From: Paracoccaceae bacterium
GTDB lineage: Bacteria; Pseudomonadota; Alphaproteobacteria; Rhodobacterales; Rhodobacteraceae
Reading direction: 5' to 3'
Assembly (NCBI GenBank): GCA_014654775.1
Contig: JACVZW010000030.1
Coordinates: forward strand, 388,860 to 452,859
Length of the DNA stretch: 64,000 nucleotides
In this document: piece after piece, positions 23,693-33,412 of the stretch
How the letters are laid out: every line of letters starts with the position of its first letter
Position numbering within the stretch: the first letter of the stretch is position 1
Notes under the pieces: generated by a model
Databases searched by the model: none
What the model was told of the DNA's origin: nothing
What the model saw: the letters and a program-made list of their open reading frames with translations, nothing else
Position numbers and translations under genes: made by a program

Positions 23693-24868
23693 TCACCTCA
23701 CAAAGGCATCCCCAAACCCGGCCCCGCGCGCCGCGCGCAAAGCCGCCTGCGCCGATCCGCTGTCGCCAAAGGGCCCGGCAAGGATGACCTGCACCGGCTT
23801 GCCGCCAATCCGGCCTTCTGACCGCGCCACCGGCAGGCCCAGCGCGGCCAGACGCCCCGCAGCCCCGTCGGCATTTGCGGGTTGCCCGAAACTGCCCACC
23901 TGCACGAAGAAGCGCCCCGCCACCGCAGGCTTCGCCGCGACAGGCTGCTCTACAACAGGCTTGGCGACCTTCGGCTCCGACGGCGCGCCCTTCGACCCGA
24001 CCGTCAGCCGCGACAGAAGACCCACCTCCTCGCCCACCGGACGCGCTGGGATCGTCCGCGTCAGGATGCGGTCCTGCGCAGCCTGCCCTTCCGCCGTTCC
24101 CACACCGCGCAGCGGGTTCAAACGGTCATCTTCCCAGGCCAGCTTGTATCCCTTCGGTACCGGGACGCCGACATCAGCGACCCGCGCCCCCACGACACCG
24201 GACCCAACCGCCGCAGGCTGGCCCAGCGGAACAAGCCGCTGTCCACCGCCCGACAACGACGCCCCGACACCCGCGCCCTGCGGATAGATCGGCGCGCGCA
24301 GCCCCTCCAACGAGCCATCGCCCCGCGTGCAGACGACCACGGTCCCGCCATTCGTCAGCTTCAGCCGCGCAGGCACCGGCGCCGAGGTGGTGCAGCCGAT
24401 CTGCCGCCCCGTTCCCGCCACCCGCGGCGCGACCGGCACCATCGGAGCCGCCGCCGCCACAGGTGTCGCCACCGGAGCGACCGCCGCCGGACGCGGCGTC
24501 ACCGCCACCGGCCGCAACCCGGCCACAGGCGCAGGCGTATAGCTTTCGGGCGGCGGCTCTGCCGCCCGCACCCGCGGTGCCACAGGTGCCGGCGCAGGCG
24601 CTGCGGCCACCGCCGTCCCACCGCCGACCGAGGGCGGATATCCGCACATCGCTCGGCGATTGCGGTCTACCCGCGGCACCCAATTGACCCGCCCGCCAAT
24701 CCCGGCGCGCAGAAAGACACAGCCGCGGCTGTCCACATATTGCTGGCCAGAAAATCCTGCAGGCGGCAGCTCGCGCGGCCCCCCAACATCAGAAGCGGAT
24801 TGTGCAAAGGCGCAACTTGCGCCCAGAGCAAGGGCCAGGAGCGCCCCTCTCAGAACCTTCACGAACAT
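23693..24868 (-). CDS. SPOR-domain secreted protein
   Basis: A 391-residue exported protein. Signal peptide at residues 1-22 (MFVKVLRGALLALALGASCAFA). A conserved Cys-containing region follows (GQQYVDSRGCVFLRAGIGGRVNWVPRVDRNRRAMCGYPPS), then a long Ala/Pro linker. A second pair of cysteines lies in RQIGCTTSAPVP and VVVCTRGDG. The C-terminal SPOR domain spans about residues 315-391 (GRFFVQVGSFGQPANADGAAGRLAALGLPVARSE). SPOR domains bind denuded septal peptidoglycan, so the protein probably acts in the periplasm during division. Start ATG 24868 with GGGGGG upstream. The central cysteine-pair module is conserved in related bacteria but I know no function for it. Confidence 0.8.
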   Translation of the reverse strand: MFVKVLRGALLALALGASCAFAQSASDVGGPRELPPAGFSGQQYVDSRGCVFLRAGIGGRVNWVPRVDRNRRAMCGYPPSVGGGTAVAAAPAPAPVAPRVRAAEPPPESYTPAPVAGLRPVAVTPRPAAVAPVATPVAAAAPMVPVAPRVAGTGRQIGCTTSAPVPARLKLTNGGTVVVCTRGDGSLEGLRAPIYPQGAGVGASLSGGGQRLVPLGQPAAVGSGVVGARVADVGVPVPKGYKLAWEDDRLNPLRGVGTAEGQAAQDRILTRTIPARPVGEEVGLLSRLTVGSKGAPSEPKVAKPVVEQPVAAKPAVAGRFFVQVGSFGQPANADGAAGRLAALGLPVARSEGRIGGKPVQVILAGPFGDSGSAQAALRAARGAGFGDAFVR

Positions 24869-24937
24869 GACTACCCCCCAGTAGCGTGAGGGCCAGAATG
24901 CGCGAGGATTGTTTCCCCGTAAAGGGGTGAAATCACC

Positions 24938-25570
24938 TTATTTTGTGCCGAACATGCGGTCGCCCGCATCGCCTAGTCCGGGCACGATATAGCCGTTTTC
25001 GTTCAGATGACTGTCTACAGACGCAGTGACGATTGGCACATCCGGATGTGCTTCCTTCATCCGCGCGATTCCCTCCGGCGCGGCCAACAGGCACAGGAAC
25101 CTGATCTGCTTCGCCCCCTTGGCCTTGATCAGGTCCACCGCCGCCGCGCTGGAATTCCCCGTCGCCAGCATCGGATCGACCACGATGGTCACCCGATCCT
25201 CCAACTGTTCGGGCAGCTTGCAATAGTACTGCACGGGCTGCAGCGTTTCGTGGTCCCGGTACAGCCCCACGAACCCCACCCGCGCCGCCGGGATCAGCTC
25301 TAGAATCCCGTCCAAGAGCCCGTTCCCCGCCCGCAGGATCGACACCAGCGCCAGCTTCTTGCCCTCAATCGCGGGCGCATCCATCTCGCACAAAGGCGTT
25401 TCGATCCGCTTGGTCGTCATCGGCAACTCACGCGTGACCTCATAGGCCAGCAGCAGGCTGATCTCGCGCAACAACTGCCGGAAGGACGCAGTCGAGGTGT
25501 CCTTCTCCCGCATCAGCGTCAGCTTATGCTGGACCAGCGGATGGGTGACGACGGTGAGATGGTCAAGCAT
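24938..25570 (-). CDS. upp: Uracil phosphoribosyltransferase
   Basis: A 210-residue enzyme that makes UMP from uracil and PRPP. The PRPP-binding motif is [16 protein letters not shown] at residues 131-145, and the uracil site is in [17 protein letters not shown] at the C-terminus. KRIETPLC is the typical flexible-loop start. The ATG at 25570 overlaps the end of add by 8 bp (ATGCTTGA), so it is the last, coupled gene of the nucleoside operon. The open frame further upstream lies inside add. Confidence 0.96.
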   Translation of the reverse strand: MLDHLTVVTHPLVQHKLTLMREKDTSTASFRQLLREISLLLAYEVTRELPMTTKRIETPLCEMDAPAIEGKKLALVSILRAGNGLLDGILELIPAARVGFVGLYRDHETLQPVQYYCKLPEQLEDRVTIVVDPMLATGNSSAAAVDLIKAKGAKQIRFLCLLAAPEGIARMKEAHPDVPIVTASVDSHLNENGYIVPGLGDAGDRMFGTK

Positions 25571-26552
25571 TCCGGGCCTCCAGCTTTTTCCTGATGCGCT
25601 CCCGCGTATCGCCATCGCAGAAGGCGGCGTCAAGCGAGGTCCGCGCGATGCCGTCGAAAACCCCCTCGTCCCACTCAAAGGCGGCATTCAGCATGTCGTA
25701 TTCCCGCGCCATGGTGGTGTGAAAGAAGGGCGGATCGTCGGTCGAGATCGTCACCTTCACCCCCCGCCGCCACAACTCGCCGATCGGATGCTTGCGCCAG
25801 CCGGGATAGATGCCAAGCGCGATGTTCGACCCCGGGCAGACCTCCAGCACGATGCCCCGCTCGGCCAACTCGTCCACCAGCGCAAGATCCTCGATGGCCC
25901 GCACGCCATGCCCGATCCGCTCCACCCCCAGATCGCGCACCGCGTCGCGGACCGAGTCAGGCCCGCCCCATTCCCCCGCATGCGCCGTCAACCGCAGCCC
26001 CGCCTCCCGGGCGCAGTCAAAGGACCACAGGTAATCCTTGGGTTGGCCCACCTTCTCATCCCCGGCGATGCCGAAACCCACGATCCAATCCCCCGCCGTC
26101 TCGGCGGCGCAAAGCGCGGTCTCCCGCGCCTTGTCGGGGCCAAAATGCCGGATGCAGGTGATGATCCCCCGCAGCGTGATCCCCATGTCCCGCTCGGCCT
26201 TATCTGCAGCCTCGCGCATCGCATGCAGATATTCCCGCCACGCTCCCACATCGCGGCCGCCGCAGAAATCCGGGGAAAGGAACGTCTCAGAATAAACTAC
26301 GCCCGACTGCGCACTTTCCTCCAGCACCGCCAACACCAGCCGTGCGTAATCCTCGGGCGAGGTCAGAACCGAGGTCGCCGCCTCATAGACCTTCAGGAAA
26401 TCCCAGAAATCCTTGTATTTGTAATTCCCCCGCTCGTCGAAGATGCCGCCGATATCGGCCTTCTTCTCCTTCGCCAGCCCCCGGATAAAGGCAGGCGGCG
26501 CCGCCCCTTCCAGATGCAGATGCAACTCCACCTTCGGCATGTTGGTGATCAC
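25563..26552 (-). CDS. add: Adenosine deaminase
   Basis: A 329-residue purine deaminase (adenosine or deoxyadenosine to inosine). Metal ligands and catalytic residues: HLHLEG near residue 10, [17 protein letters not shown] with catalytic Glu, ERIGHGVRA, and [10 protein letters not shown]. The start is GTG at 26552, which overlaps the deoB stop as GTGA and has AGGAG seven bases ahead; the ATG four codons later would lose that. The adenine-deaminase subgroup of the same family differs only subtly, so adenine as substrate cannot be excluded. It sits between deoB and upp with overlaps on both sides. Confidence 0.9.
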   Translation of the reverse strand: MITNMPKVELHLHLEGAAPPAFIRGLAKEKKADIGGIFDERGNYKYKDFWDFLKVYEAATSVLTSPEDYARLVLAVLEESAQSGVVYSETFLSPDFCGGRDVGAWREYLHAMREAADKAERDMGITLRGIITCIRHFGPDKARETALCAAETAGDWIVGFGIAGDEKVGQPKDYLWSFDCAREAGLRLTAHAGEWGGPDSVRDAVRDLGVERIGHGVRAIEDLALVDELAERGIVLEVCPGSNIALGIYPGWRKHPIGELWRRGVKVTISTDDPPFFHTTMAREYDMLNAAFEWDEGVFDGIARTSLDAAFCDGDTRERIRKKLEARNA

Positions 26553-27745
26553 AGGAAACTCCTCCCCGGGCCTGCAGACCCTACCCCCAGATGCGCCGCC
26601 ACCGACGCCCCCACATCCACAAACCCCCGCAGCCCAAAGGACCCGGTCCCCGCGCCATGACAGACGACCGGCACCCGCTCCCGCGTATGCTCCGTCCCCC
26701 GCCATGTGGGATCATTCCCATGATCGGCCGTGAAGATCACCAGATCGCCGGGCCCCAACCGCGCCAGAAACGGCCCCACCCGCGCATCGAACCATTCGAG
26801 TTGACTTGCATATCCCGCCACGTCGCGGCGATGCCCGAAATTGCTGTCGAACTCCACGAAGTTGGCAAAGGTCAAGGACCCAGCTTCCGCCTCGACTGCC
26901 AAGCGGTCCAGATGATCGAAAAGGGCAGCATCATCCTTGCCCTTGTGCAGGCTGGAAATCCCCCGGTGGCTGAAGATATCGCCGATCTTGCCGATGGCAT
27001 GGGTCACTCGGCCCCCGCCCTGCACCCAATCCAGCAGCGTGGGCGCAGGCGGCGCAATCGCAAAATCCCGTCGGTTCCCCGTCCGCTGAAACGCCCCCGG
27101 CACTCCGACGAAAGGCCGCGCAATCGCCCGCCCCACCTTCATGGCATGCAGCCTTGGTGCAAGGTCGCGGCATAAATCCACCAGCCGCTCCAGCCCGAAC
27201 GCCTCCTCATGCGCGGCAATCTGGAACACAGAGTCGGCGCTGGTATAGCAGATGGGCCAGCCCGTCCGCAGATGCTCGGCCCCCAGCCGGTCGATGATTT
27301 CGGTCCCCGAGGCGTGGCAATTGCCAAGTATCCCGGAAACCCCCGCCAGACGGCAGACCTCCGCCACCAGATCATCGGGAAAGGCCGGAACCGTGTCAGG
27401 GAAATAGGTCCAGTCCCACGGCACCGGCACGCCCGCCAATTCCCAATGCCCCGAGGGCGTGTCCTTGCCCCGCGACACTTCTGTCGCCGCGCCCCAGCGC
27501 CCGGATGGCACCGCCTCCAGCCCCGGCATCGCCGCGCCCGAGGCCAGCCGCACCGCCGCCCCCAGCCCCAGCGCATCCAGATGCGGCAGGCGCAATGGCC
27601 CGCTCCGCCCGTCATCGGCCCGCCCCTCGGCACAGGCCGCAGCGATATGGCCCAGCGTGTTGGACCCCGCATCCCCGAACGCCTCAGCATCCGGCGCGCC
27701 GCCGCAGCCCACGGAATCCATCACGATCAGAAACGCCCGCGCCAT
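26549..27745 (-). CDS. deoB: Phosphopentomutase
   Basis: A 398-residue alkaline-phosphatase-fold mutase that interconverts (deoxy)ribose 1- and 5-phosphate, feeding nucleoside sugar into the pentose phosphate pathway and DERA. Mn2+ ligands: [16 protein letters not shown] at the N-terminus, [11 protein letters not shown] with the phosphorylated Thr/Ser, and [21 protein letters not shown] near the end. The ATG at 27745 overlaps the deoA stop as TGATG; a GTG one codon earlier is also possible. 4-bp overlap with add downstream. Confidence 0.95.
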   Translation of the reverse strand: MARAFLIVMDSVGCGGAPDAEAFGDAGSNTLGHIAAACAEGRADDGRSGPLRLPHLDALGLGAAVRLASGAAMPGLEAVPSGRWGAATEVSRGKDTPSGHWELAGVPVPWDWTYFPDTVPAFPDDLVAEVCRLAGVSGILGNCHASGTEIIDRLGAEHLRTGWPICYTSADSVFQIAAHEEAFGLERLVDLCRDLAPRLHAMKVGRAIARPFVGVPGAFQRTGNRRDFAIAPPAPTLLDWVQGGGRVTHAIGKIGDIFSHRGISSLHKGKDDAALFDHLDRLAVEAEAGSLTFANFVEFDSNFGHRRDVAGYASQLEWFDARVGPFLARLGPGDLVIFTADHGNDPTWRGTEHTRERVPVVCHGAGTGSFGLRGFVDVGASVAAHLGVGSAGPGRSFL

Positions 27746-29052
27746 CACCCCACCCGCTTCAGCACAAGGGGCGGCTCCTCCGGCGCCGAACTGGCGATCC
27801 GATAGGCGGCCTGCACCGCGCGCACCGCCGCCTCAGCCGCCGCCTCATCCGCCGCATGCACAAGGGCCAGCGGCACATCCCGCGCCACGCCCTCGCCCAG
27901 CCCCGCCATATCCGACAGGCCAACCGACGGATTCACCCGGTCCCCCTCGCGCAATCGCCCGCCGCCCAGATGCACCACCGCCTCGCCCAGCGCGCGCCCG
28001 TCGATGGCATGGACGAAGCCATCGCCCGTGCAGGGCACCTCCACCACCACAGGCGCGGCAGGCAGCCGGTCGGGCCAGCGTTCCACGAAATCGGCAGGCC
28101 CGCCTTGAGCCGCCACCATCCGCCCGAACCACTCTGCCGCCTGCCCGTTCTCCAAGACCGAAATGATCCGCGCCTCGCCATCCTCGGCATCCGCCGCAAG
28201 CCCACCCAGCGCCAGCGCCTCGCCCCCCAAGGCCGCCGTCAGGTCCCACAGCGCGGCATTCACCGACGTCCCCGTCAGCGTCTCCATCACCTCGATCACC
28301 TCCAGCGCATTGCCCGCCGCCGTGGCCAAGGGCTGGCTCATGTCGGTGATCAGCGCCCGCGTCATGCAGCCCGCCCCCTGCGCCGTCGTCACCAGCGCTT
28401 GTGCCAGCGCCTCCGCCTTCTCCAACGTGTCCATGAAGGCGCCCGATCCGCATTTGACGTCCAGCACCAGCGCCTCCAGCCCCGCCGACAGCTTCTTCGA
28501 CAGGATCGACGCCGTGATCAGGTCCACGCTCTCCACCGTCGAGGTCACGTCGCGGATCGCATAAAGCCGCCGGTCTGCAGGCGCGATCTCGGCGCTTGCC
28601 GCCACGATGGCACAGCGCACCGCCCCGATCTGACGGCGAAGCTGGTCCTCCGAAAGCCCCGTGCGGAAACCGGGGATGGACTCCAGCTTGTCCAGCGTCC
28701 CCCCCGTATGCCCCAACCCCCGGCCCGAGATCATCGGCACATAGGCCCCGCAGGCCGCCAGTGCGGGCGCCAGCAGCAGCGACACGCAATCCCCGATGCC
28801 CCCCGTGGAATGCTTATCCACCACTGGCCCGTTCAGATCCCATTCCAGAACCCGGCCCGAATCCCGCATCGCCTTGGTCAGCGCCACGCGCCCCTGCTCG
28901 CCCAGCCCCTTCAGCAGCACGGCCATGGCGAATGCCCCGGCCTGCGCATCGCTCACCGTGCCATCGGCAAGACCCTTGGCGAACCAGCGCAACTCTGCCG
29001 CCGACGGATGCCCCCCATCGCGCAGCTTCGCGATGATCGCCCGCGCGTCCAC
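27745..29052 (-). CDS. deoA: Thymidine phosphorylase
   Basis: A 435-residue pyrimidine nucleoside phosphorylase that cleaves thymidine to thymine and deoxyribose 1-phosphate. Motifs: [14 protein letters not shown] (phosphate site, around residue 75), [20 protein letters not shown], the Arg/Ser/Lys thymine-contact region [21 protein letters not shown], and the glycine-rich [12 protein letters not shown]. The start is a GTG at 29052, 2 bp after the cdd stop. It belongs to the DeoA/NP-II family rather than a uridine phosphorylase. Confidence 0.95.
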   Translation of the reverse strand: MDARAIIAKLRDGGHPSAAELRWFAKGLADGTVSDAQAGAFAMAVLLKGLGEQGRVALTKAMRDSGRVLEWDLNGPVVDKHSTGGIGDCVSLLLAPALAACGAYVPMISGRGLGHTGGTLDKLESIPGFRTGLSEDQLRRQIGAVRCAIVAASAEIAPADRRLYAIRDVTSTVESVDLITASILSKKLSAGLEALVLDVKCGSGAFMDTLEKAEALAQALVTTAQGAGCMTRALITDMSQPLATAAGNALEVIEVMETLTGTSVNAALWDLTAALGGEALALGGLAADAEDGEARIISVLENGQAAEWFGRMVAAQGGPADFVERWPDRLPAAPVVVEVPCTGDGFVHAIDGRALGEAVVHLGGGRLREGDRVNPSVGLSDMAGLGEGVARDVPLALVHAADEAAAEAAVRAVQAAYRIASSAPEEPPLVLKRVG

Positions 29053-29054
29053 GC

Positions 29055-29447
29055 TCAGGTCCGGTCCATATGCGCGGCGGTAAAGACGCCCGGCAGCAGT
29101 TCAGCCACCGTCATCACCTTCTGCTTGCCATCCGTGGTGCAAAGCGTGACCCGCACCTCCTGCCCCGCGAATTCCGCGATCTTCTGGCGGCACCCGCCGC
29201 AGGGCGGCACGGGCTCCGGGCTGTCGGCGATCACCAAAATCTCGGCGATCCGCGTCTCGCCCCCCGCCACCATGGCGGCAATCGCCCCGGCCTCGGCGCA
29301 GGTGCCTTCGGGATAGGCCACGTTTTCCACATTGCAGCCGACATGGACCGTCCCGCCGGTGGTCCGCAGCGCGGCCCCCACCTTGAAACGGGAATAGGGC
29401 GCATAGGCCTTTTCACGAACCTCGGTCGCGGCGGCAAGAAGGGACAT
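29055..29447 (-). CDS. cdd: Cytidine deaminase
   Basis: A 130-residue tetrameric-type cytidine deaminase (cytidine or deoxycytidine to uridine). Zinc and catalytic residues: C50 and E52 in PEGTCAEAGAI, and C83/C86 in PPCGGCRQKI. AYAPYSRFKVGAAL is the standard N-terminal motif. GAGGAG lies 9 nt before the ATG at 29447; the extended frame to 29633 is not conserved-looking. It is the first gene of cdd-deoA-deoB-add-upp, so the promoter should lie in the 306 bp upstream, shared with rhaK. Confidence 0.95.
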   Translation of the reverse strand: MSLLAAATEVREKAYAPYSRFKVGAALRTTGGTVHVGCNVENVAYPEGTCAEAGAIAAMVAGGETRIAEILVIADSPEPVPPCGGCRQKIAEFAGQEVRVTLCTTDGKQKVMTVAELLPGVFTAAHMDRT

Positions 29448-29753
29448 GGGCGCGGGCTCCTCAAGGAATTCTGACCAATCGGTCACAGTCTGGAAGCCCG
29501 CGCCCGGATTGGCAAGCCGTCCCGCAAGGTCCGGCCTCGCAGGGGGGCTTTGCGCCCCTCCTCGCCGCGTGCCGCGGCCCCCCCCGCAGGATATCTGAAG
29601 ACAGATAATGAACAGGGTCCGTGCGGCCACCACGTGCTTTCACGCACCACAAGGCCACGGAAAAAAGACCCGCCGCCCCGCCCAGTTGACTTGGGCAAAG
29701 GCACGGGGAAACTGCCCTCAAGGGCCATGCAGCAGGCCCGTTCTGGGGGAAAG
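29448..29753. other. 306-bp divergent intergenic region, cdd operon / rhaK
   Basis: No gene. It must contain the promoter for the cdd operon (minus) and for rhaK (plus). It holds one copy of the dispersed GATGAA-type repeat (29563-29610) preceded by GC-rich hairpins. I do not recognise CytR-, DeoR- or RhaR-type operator sequences with confidence. Confidence 0.5.
29563..29610 (+). repeat. Dispersed intergenic element (GCAGGATATCTGAAGACAG type)
   Basis: GCCGCGTGCCGCGGC hairpin sequence, a C-tract, then GCAGGATATCTGAAGACAG and ATAATGAAC. It fits the pattern of the elements at 16741-16790 and 11532-11590, with an inserted AT in the terminal GATGAA core. Confidence 0.5.
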
Positions 29754-31118
29754 ATGCGCCACATCGCGGTCATCGACATCGGCAAGACCAATGCGAAACT
29801 ACTGACGGTCGATCTTGCGACGGGGGCAGAGACCACCATCGCCCGCGCGCCCAACACCGTGCGCCGTGACGGCCCCTATCCCCACCACGATGCCGAGGCG
29901 CTCTGGCACTTCCTGATCTCCGCCCTGCGCGACCTCGGCACCGCCCATCCCGTCGATGCGCTCTCCATCACCACCCATGGCGCGGCGGGGGCGCTGGTGG
30001 GGGCAGACGGCGCGCTGACCCTTCCCATCCTCGATTACGAACACACCGGCCCCGACAGCCTGCCCGAATACGACAGCCTGCGCCCCCCCTTCGCCGAAAC
30101 CGGCGCCCCGCGCCTACCGATGGGTCTGAACCTCGGCGCGCAACTGCATTGGCAGGCCCAGACCTTCCCCGAGGCCTTCGCCCGCAGCCGCCACATCCTC
30201 ACCCTTGCGCAATACTGGTCCTTCCGCCTGACGGGGATCGCCGCTTCCGAGGCCACCTCGCTCGGCTGTCATACGGACCTGTGGAACCCCCATTCGGGCT
30301 GCTTCTCCTCGATGGTGGATCGCCTCGGCTGGCGCGACCGTTTCCCGCCGCTCTGCAAGGCGGGCGACGTGCTCGGCCCGATCCTGCCCGCCCTCGCGGC
30401 CGAAACAGGCCTTCCTCCCGGCACCCCCGTCCTCTGCGGCATTCACGATTCCAACGCCTCGCTCGTCCCATGGCTGTCGGAACCGGGGCCGCGCGCGATC
30501 CTGTCCACCGGGACATGGATGATCGTCATGGCCCTCGGCAGCCACGCCGTGACGCTGGACCCGGCGCGCGACACGCTGATCAACGTAAACGCCCGCGGAG
30601 AACCCGTGCCCACGGCCCGCTTCATGGCCGGACGCGAGTTCGAGGAAATCGCAGGCCCCGCCCCATCCCCGGCGACCGAGGCGGACGAAGCCGCCATCCT
30701 CGACCGCCGCATCATGGCCCTGCCCTCGCTCCATCCCACGACCGGCCCCTTCCCCGGCCAAAGCTTTGCATGGTCCGAAGAACCGCAAGGCGCGGCGCGT
30801 GCGGTCGCCGCTTCCTTCTACGTTGCCCTCATGGGGGCGGCCTGCCTGTCCCTGATCGGGGCCGAGGGCGAGACCGTCATCGAAGGCCCCCTCGCCCGCA
30901 ATCCCGCCTTCGCGCTGATGCTGGCCGCAGCCACGGGCCGGCCCGTCCTCTTGGCTGGTCAGGGCGCGGGCACCGGGCTTGGCGCGGCACTCCTTGCAGG
31001 CCCCCTGCAGACACGGCCCGCCGGACGGACCCTGATCCATCCCCCGGCCGATCCGCGCTGGCGCGCCTATGCCGACCAGTGGCGCGACATCGTCCGCGCC
31101 CGCGACCCGCTGGGCTAG
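29754..31118 (+). CDS. rhaK: FGGY-family carbohydrate kinase, probable L-rhamnulose kinase
   Basis: A 454-residue FGGY sugar kinase. The N-terminal ATPase motif is IAVIDIGKTNAKLLTVD (residues 4-20). GCHTDLWNPHSG and LCGIHDSNASLVPWL resemble the substrate domain of rhizobial RhaK, and ILSTGTWMIVMALG and GQGAGTGLGAALLAG are the second-domain glycine motifs. Located 4 bp from the end of the rhamnose mutarotase gene, it should phosphorylate L-rhamnulose (in rhizobia RhaK is also needed for transport). Unlike in Rhizobium leguminosarum, where rhaK ends the rhaRSTPQUK operon, here it is inverted and must have its own promoter. ATG at 29754 with CTGGGGGAAAG upstream. Confidence 0.85.
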   Translation: MRHIAVIDIGKTNAKLLTVDLATGAETTIARAPNTVRRDGPYPHHDAEALWHFLISALRDLGTAHPVDALSITTHGAAGALVGADGALTLPILDYEHTGPDSLPEYDSLRPPFAETGAPRLPMGLNLGAQLHWQAQTFPEAFARSRHILTLAQYWSFRLTGIAASEATSLGCHTDLWNPHSGCFSSMVDRLGWRDRFPPLCKAGDVLGPILPALAAETGLPPGTPVLCGIHDSNASLVPWLSEPGPRAILSTGTWMIVMALGSHAVTLDPARDTLINVNARGEPVPTARFMAGREFEEIAGPAPSPATEADEAAILDRRIMALPSLHPTTGPFPGQSFAWSEEPQGAARAVAASFYVALMGAACLSLIGAEGETVIEGPLARNPAFALMLAAATGRPVLLAGQGAGTGLGAALLAGPLQTRPAGRTLIHPPADPRWRAYADQWRDIVRARDPLG

Positions 31119-31122
31119 ACGA

Positions 31123-31437
31123 TCAGCGCAGGAAGAAGGTCTCGGTCAGCGGCACCGCCACGGGCGACCCGTCGGGATTGGTGCGCATGATGTCCCCCAT
31201 ATGCGCCCACCACCGCTTCATCACCGGATGATTGGGCAGGTCGTCCATCGTGTGATCCTCCCGCCGTTCCAGATAGCCGAACAGCACCTGCATCTCGCGG
31301 TCCAGATGAATTGAATAGTTGGAAATCCCCGCCGCACGCAGCAGGTCCGCCAATTCCGGCCAGATCTCGTCATGGCGGCGAATGTATTCCGCCTCGCACC
31401 CGTCGTTCAGGTACATCTTGAAGGCATGCCTCTGCAT
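31123..31437 (-). CDS. rhaU: L-rhamnose mutarotase
   Basis: A 104-residue ferredoxin-like-fold enzyme interconverting alpha- and beta-L-rhamnopyranose (RhaU in rhizobia, RhaM in E. coli). Family motifs: [46 protein letters not shown] and the tryptophan pair in [20 protein letters not shown] precedes the ATG at 31437; an alternative ATG five codons upstream overlaps the permease stop. It is the last gene of the minus-strand rha operon. Confidence 0.93.
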   Translation of the reverse strand: MQRHAFKMYLNDGCEAEYIRRHDEIWPELADLLRAAGISNYSIHLDREMQVLFGYLERREDHTMDDLPNHPVMKRWWAHMGDIMRTNPDGSPVAVPLTETFFLR

Positions 31438-31448
31438 CGCGTCCCCCC

Positions 31449-32402
31449 TCATGCCCGCGCGCGGCGGGTCCGCAGATCGCCCACCAGATTGGGCAACAGC
31501 ACCGACAGGATCAGCAGCGACCCGATCACCCCCGTCTGCACATGCCCCGTGATGTTCATCAGCGCCATGCCGTTCCGCAGGTTCAGGATGATCAGGATGG
31601 CAAGGAACACCCCCACCATGCTTCCCTTGCCGCCAAAGATCGACACGCCGCCCAACAGCACCATCGTGATGATGTCGAGTTCAAACCCCAGCGCGGAATC
31701 CCCGCGCACCGACCCCAGCCGCGCCGCATAAAGAACCCCCGCCACCGCCGAGATCAGCGCCGACATGACAAAAAGGGTCGCCTTCACCCGGCCCACATCC
31801 ACGCCCGAGAACCGCGCCACATCGGCATTGGTGCCGATCACCACCACCTGACGGCCAAACCCCGTGCGATGCAGCAGCACCCCCAGCGCCACCAGCAGCA
31901 CGAAGAACAGCACCAGCGACAGGGGCAGCGGGCCGATCAGCCCCTTCTGCCCCAGATCCGTCACCCAATCCGGGAAATTCCCAAGGCTCGTATCCTGCAC
32001 GATCACCCGCGAGAAGCCGCGATAACCGATCATCATCGCCAGCGTCACCACCAGCGACGGGATGCCCACCTTCGCCACCAGCACGGCATTGAACAGCCCC
32101 GCCACCAGACCAACCAGAAGACAGGCCAGCGCGGCGCTGCCCCCGCCCCATCCCTGATTGAGCAGATAGGCAAAGACCACCGCCGCCAGCCCCATGACCG
32201 AGGCCACCGAAAGATCGATTTCGGCATTGATGATGATCAGCGTCATCACCAGCGCCACGATGATCTTCTCCACCGACAGCTGGAACAGGTTGATCTGGTT
32301 CTGCACCGTCAGGAACTCCGGCGCGAAACTGACGTTCAGGGCCAGCGTGGCAAGGAACACCACCAGCAGCCCACCTTCCCAGGATCGAAGCCAGCCGATC
32401 AT
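31449..32402 (-). CDS. rhaQ: Rhamnose ABC transporter permease 2
   Basis: A 317-residue branched-chain/ribose-type permease with about eight to ten transmembrane segments. The cytoplasmic coupling region [24 protein letters not shown] is typical of the RbsC/RhaPQ family, as are [22 protein letters not shown] and [19 protein letters not shown]. With RhaP it should form the heteromeric channel for L-rhamnose import. The start overlaps the rhaP stop by 4 bp (ATGA). Confidence 0.9.
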   Translation of the reverse strand: MIGWLRSWEGGLLVVFLATLALNVSFAPEFLTVQNQINLFQLSVEKIIVALVMTLIIINAEIDLSVASVMGLAAVVFAYLLNQGWGGGSAALACLLVGLVAGLFNAVLVAKVGIPSLVVTLAMMIGYRGFSRVIVQDTSLGNFPDWVTDLGQKGLIGPLPLSLVLFFVLLVALGVLLHRTGFGRQVVVIGTNADVARFSGVDVGRVKATLFVMSALISAVAGVLYAARLGSVRGDSALGFELDIITMVLLGGVSIFGGKGSMVGVFLAILIILNLRNGMALMNITGHVQTGVIGSLLILSVLLPNLVGDLRTRRARA

Positions 32403-33412
32403 TCCGCGCCCCCTTCCTTGCGGCGCAGCCGCGCCAGTTGCCGCGCCGCCAGCGTGTCCAGCGTCACCGCCGCCATGATCAGCATGCCCAGCAGCGCGTC
32501 GCGCCAGAACTCGCTCACCATGTCCCAGCGCGTCAGCGAATTGTCGATGGTATCCACCAGCACCGTCCCCATCAGAACGCCAAGGATCGTCCCTGACCCG
32601 CCCATGATGGACACGCCCCCCACCACCACGGCGGCGATGGACTTCAACTCAAAACCAAGGCCCGCGACCACGGTGATGTTGCCGAACTTGGCAAGGAAGA
32701 TGAAACCCGACAGCCCCGCCAAAGCCCCGGCCAGAACGAAGGCGACAAAGACCACGCGCGGCGCATCGATGCCCGCCATCTTGGCCGCATCCGGATTGGA
32801 CCCGACGGCAAGAAACTTCCGCGCCGCCCGCAGCCGCGACAGCGCCACGCCCACCACAAGGCAGGCCACAAGGGCCAGCACCACCGTCACCCGCACATCC
32901 AGCGCGCCGATGGAAAACAGGCTCGCCTGCGGCAATTCCACCAGCCATTGCGGCAGGCTCGCCGTGGTGATCGTCGTGGCGTTCGAATACTCCACAAGGA
33001 AAGACCGATACAGCGCCAGCGTCCCCAGCGTTACGATGATCGATGGCACCCGGCCCCAAGCCACGAGAACGCCGTTGATCGCCCCCGCCACCGCCCCGAT
33101 CCCCATGGCCAGCAAGACCGCGAAAACCGGATGCATCTCCGGCATCGCCCCCAGCGCCTGCCCCGTCATATAGGCCACGACCCCAAGGATCGACCCAACC
33201 GACAGATCGATGTTTCGCGTCATGATCACGATGGCCTGCCCCACCGCGATCGGCAGCACGACCGCCGCCGAGGTGGAAATCCGGTTGAACATCCGCGCCG
33301 ACAGATACCCCTCGATCTGCGTGGAAAAGAACAGCACCGTCGCCAGAAGTGCCAAGAACAACGCCACCAGCCGCAGCGTCTGGGGCGAGACGCGCCCGAT
33401 CAACCCGTTCAT
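32399..33412 (-). CDS. rhaP: Rhamnose ABC transporter permease 1
   Basis: A 337-residue permease of the same family as its neighbour, with [21 protein letters not shown], the coupling segment [24 protein letters not shown] and [25 protein letters not shown]. Overlaps the ATPase gene upstream and rhaQ downstream by 4 bp each, so the importer subunits are translationally coupled. The assignment to rhamnose rests on the locus; the permease fold alone would also fit ribose or autoinducer-2 systems. Confidence 0.9.
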   Translation of the reverse strand: MNGLIGRVSPQTLRLVALFLALLATVLFFSTQIEGYLSARMFNRISTSAAVVLPIAVGQAIVIMTRNIDLSVGSILGVVAYMTGQALGAMPEMHPVFAVLLAMGIGAVAGAINGVLVAWGRVPSIIVTLGTLALYRSFLVEYSNATTITTASLPQWLVELPQASLFSIGALDVRVTVVLALVACLVVGVALSRLRAARKFLAVGSNPDAAKMAGIDAPRVVFVAFVLAGALAGLSGFIFLAKFGNITVVAGLGFELKSIAAVVVGGVSIMGGSGTILGVLMGTVLVDTIDNSLTRWDMVSEFWRDALLGMLIMAAVTLDTLAARQLARLRRKEGGAE

